Assembly: GCF_022179805.1 (NCBI RefSeq)
Contig: NZ_BPUO01000018.1
Coordinates: 59,041 to 123,040 of the forward strand
Direction of reading: 5' to 3'
DNA: 64,000 nucleotides
From: Cupriavidus pauculus
Lineage (GTDB): Bacteria; Pseudomonadota; Gammaproteobacteria; Burkholderiales; Burkholderiaceae
Shown: piece after piece, positions 62,133 through 64,000 of the stretch
How positions within the stretch are numbered: position 1 is the stretch's first letter
Layout: every line of letters begins with the position of its first letter
Program-made: the position numbers and the translations under genes
The notes under the pieces: model-generated
What the model was told of the DNA's origin: nothing
Database searches by the model: none
The model's input: only the letters and a program-made list of their open reading frames with translations

Positions 62133-63341
62133 TTACTTCTTCATCAGCGGGCACTTCGAATCGGCGACCGTCGTGAAGGCCTGGTCGCCCGGAATCGTGG
62201 TCACGACCTTCAGGTAATCCCACGGCTTCTTCGAGTCGGCCGGCGCCTTGACTTGCATCAGGTACATGTCGTGGATGTTGCGACCGTCGGCGCGGATCTG
62301 GCCCTTGTTGTAGAAGTCGTTGATCTTCATCTTCTTCAACTCGACCATGACCTTGTCCGGATCGTCGGTCTTGGCAGCTTCCACGGCCTTCAGGTACGTG
62401 CTGATGGCGGAGTAGTCGGCGGCTTGCAGGCTGCTAGGCATCTTCTTCATCTTGGTGAAGAAGCGATTCGCAAACTTGCGCGTGTCGTCGTTCATGTCCC
62501 AGTACCAGCTGTCGGTCATCAGCAGGCCCTCGGTGTTCTTCAGGCCCAGGCTGTGCACGTCGTTGATGAACATCAGCAGGCCGGCGATCTTCATCGTCTT
62601 GGTGATGCCGAATTCCTTGGCAGCCTTGATCGCGTTGATCGTGTCGCCACCGGCATTGGCCAGGCCCAGGATGTCGGCCTTCGACGCTTGCGCCTGCAGC
62701 AGGAACGACGAGAAGTCCGATGCGGACAGCGGATGGCGCACCTGGCCCACCACCGTGCCGCCGTTGGCCTTCACCACCGCTGCCGTGTCGCTTTCCAGCG
62801 AGTGACCGAACGCGTAGTCGGCAGTCAGGAAGAACCACTTCTTGCCGCCCTGCTTCACCACCGCGCTGCCGGTGCCCTTGGCCAGCGCTACCGTGTCATA
62901 CGCGTAGTGCACCGTGTACGGCGAGCACTCCTCGTTGGTCAGGCGGGCCGTGCCGGCGCCCACGTTGAAGTAGACGCGCTTCTTTTCCTGCGCCACCTTG
63001 TTCATGGCCAGGCCCGTGGCCGAGTTCGTGCCGCCCAGCAGGATGTCCAGGCCTTGCTGGTCCATCCACTCGCGTGCCTTCGATGCCGCGATGTCAGCCT
63101 TGTTCTGGTGGTCGGCCGACATCAGTTCGATCGGCTTGCCCAGCACCTTGCCGCCATGGTCCTCGATAGCCATCTTGACCGCTTCGAGGCCGCCCGGGCC
63201 GTCGATATCGGCATACAGGCCCGACATGTCGGTGATGTAGCCGATCTTCACGGTGTCGCCGGACACCTGCGCCGAGGCGCCCCCTGCAAATGCGCCAAAG
63301 ACAGTAGCCGCCACTGCGACTGCAAGCCGAGTCATCTTCAT
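62133..63341 (-). CDS. livK: LIV-type ABC substrate-binding protein, second operon
   Basis: 402 residues. Signal peptide MKMTRLAVAVAATVFGAFAGGASAQ. Mature start VSGDTVKIGYITDMSGLYADIDGPGGLEAVKMAIEDHGG, then GGTNSATGLAMNKVAQEKKRVYFNVGAGT. This receptor belongs to a different subgroup from the other two LivK-like proteins here and its ligand is not evident. GGAG 7 nt before the ATG at 63341 sets the start. It is followed by the REP-like element, then livH-livM. Confidence 0.92.
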   Translation of the reverse strand: MKMTRLAVAVAATVFGAFAGGASAQVSGDTVKIGYITDMSGLYADIDGPGGLEAVKMAIEDHGGKVLGKPIELMSADHQNKADIAASKAREWMDQQGLDILLGGTNSATGLAMNKVAQEKKRVYFNVGAGTARLTNEECSPYTVHYAYDTVALAKGTGSAVVKQGGKKWFFLTADYAFGHSLESDTAAVVKANGGTVVGQVRHPLSASDFSSFLLQAQASKADILGLANAGGDTINAIKAAKEFGITKTMKIAGLLMFINDVHSLGLKNTEGLLMTDSWYWDMNDDTRKFANRFFTKMKKMPSSLQAADYSAISTYLKAVEAAKTDDPDKVMVELKKMKINDFYNKGQIRADGRNIHDMYLMQVKAPADSKKPWDYLKVVTTIPGDQAFTTVADSKCPLMKK

Positions 63342-63440
63342 GTTTTGTCTCCTGAGTTTGTGGCGGCGTGCACACGCCACCTTCCTGCCATCGTCGATAC
63401 GATCAAAAGTTCGATCCTGGCGCCCGTAAGGCGCGGTGGA

Positions 63441-64000
63441 TCAGACCCCCAGCAGTTCGTTGAGCACAGGCATCTTGGCCTGCAGTTCGTCGGCGGCAAA
63501 GCGCTCGACGATGGCGCCGTGTTCCATCACGTAGAAACGGTCGGCCAGCGGCGCGGCAAAGCGGAAGTTCTGCTCCACCATCACCACCGTGTAGCCCTTT
63601 TTCTTGAGCATCAGGATCATGCGCGCCAGCGCCTGCACGATCACCGGTGCGAGCCCCTCCGAGATCTCGTCGAGCAGCAGCAGGTTCGCCCCCGTACGCA
63701 GGATGCGGCCGACGGCCAGCATCTGCTGTTCGCCACCGGACAACCGCGTGCCCTGGCTCTGCTTGCGCTCGCGCAGGTTCGGGAACATCTCGTAGATCTC
63801 GGCCTCGCTCATGCCCTTGTCCGAGCCTTTCAGCACGGGCGGCAGCAGCAGGTTTTCCTCGCACGACAGCGACGAGAAAATCGCCCGCTCTTCGGGGCAG
63901 TAGCCGATGCCGTAGTGCGCGATCTTGTGCGTAGGCAGGCCGATGGTTTCCTTGCCATCGACCTTGATCGATCCCTTGCGCGCACCGGTCAGCCCCATGA
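63441..64000 (-). CDS. livF: LIV-type ABC ATPase LivF, second operon (partial, cut by window edge)
   Basis: At least 186 residues; the N-terminal Walker A lies beyond the window. Visible are IGYCPEERAIFSSLSCEENLLLPP (Q-loop to helical domain), signature LSGGEQQMLAVGRIL, Walker B LLLLDEISEGLAP and MVEQNFRFA. It stands upstream of the binding protein on the same strand (99 bp), so the operon order is livF-livK-livH-livM; a livG is expected beyond the edge. Confidence 0.93.
   Translation of the reverse strand, partial: MGLTGARKGSIKVDGKETIGLPTHKIAHYGIGYCPEERAIFSSLSCEENLLLPPVLKGSDKGMSEAEIYEMFPNLRERKQSQGTRLSGGEQQMLAVGRILRTGANLLLLDEISEGLAPVIVQALARMILMLKKKGYTVVMVEQNFRFAAPLADRFYVMEHGAIVERFAADELQAKMPVLNELLGV

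Overview
The window is GC-rich, gene-dense chromosomal DNA that looks like a betaproteobacterium of the Burkholderiaceae, most likely Cupriavidus or Ralstonia. This is inferred from gene content and order (atpIBEFHAGDC beside parB-parA-rsmG-mnmG; a riboswitch-led gcvTHP-sdaA run; Bug-type and LIV-type binding proteins), not from a database search. No phage, transposon or CRISPR array was seen. Nearly all genes are housekeeping or transport genes.

Layout. 0-5.5 kb: the N-terminus of a P450 cut by the edge, arfB, an FAD oxidoreductase, rtcB, a small lipoprotein, tRNA-Arg(CCG) and a membrane-anchored di-haem cytochrome c. 5.6-13.7 kb: hemN with an ANR/FNR-type box, an orphan ABC binding protein, a two-component system, the helicase rep and a glycine-zipper lipoprotein. 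13.7-20.2 kb: promoter, tandem glycine riboswitch, expression-platform terminator, gcvT-gcvH-gcvP and L-serine dehydratase, which together take glycine to serine to pyruvate. 20.2-25.7 kb: a thiol-linked set (persulfide dioxygenase, a GCS2 ligase translationally coupled to a CPA2 antiporter) and a TPR-like protein. 25.8-33.7 kb: an orphan LIV binding protein, trifunctional putA with GTTGCA operators, and priA. 34.2-36.4 kb: hemE and an HSL-type hydrolase, then about 0.8 kb of non-coding DNA.

37.2-44.9 kb is the complete F1Fo ATP synthase operon. 45.3-49.7 kb is parB-parA-rsmG-mnmG with four parS-like palindromes, one inside mnmG. 50-53 kb holds an N-formylglutamate amidohydrolase/Bug receptor pair divergent from a LysR regulator. 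53-64 kb holds two separate LIV-type ABC operons. The first has a LivM-LivG fusion and a leader with an intrinsic terminator. The second has a REP-like element between binding protein and permease. Between them lie a TSUP permease and a small unknown gene.

The strongest non-coding signals are the tandem glycine riboswitch, the parS cluster, three copies of a two-hairpin palindromic repeat, the PutA operator cluster, the hemN ANR box and the liv leader terminator. I found no convincing wholly new biological system. The best leads are the liv leader and junction architecture, the antiporter/GCS2/persulfide dioxygenase neighbourhood, and the unexplained structured gap at 36.4-37.1 kb.
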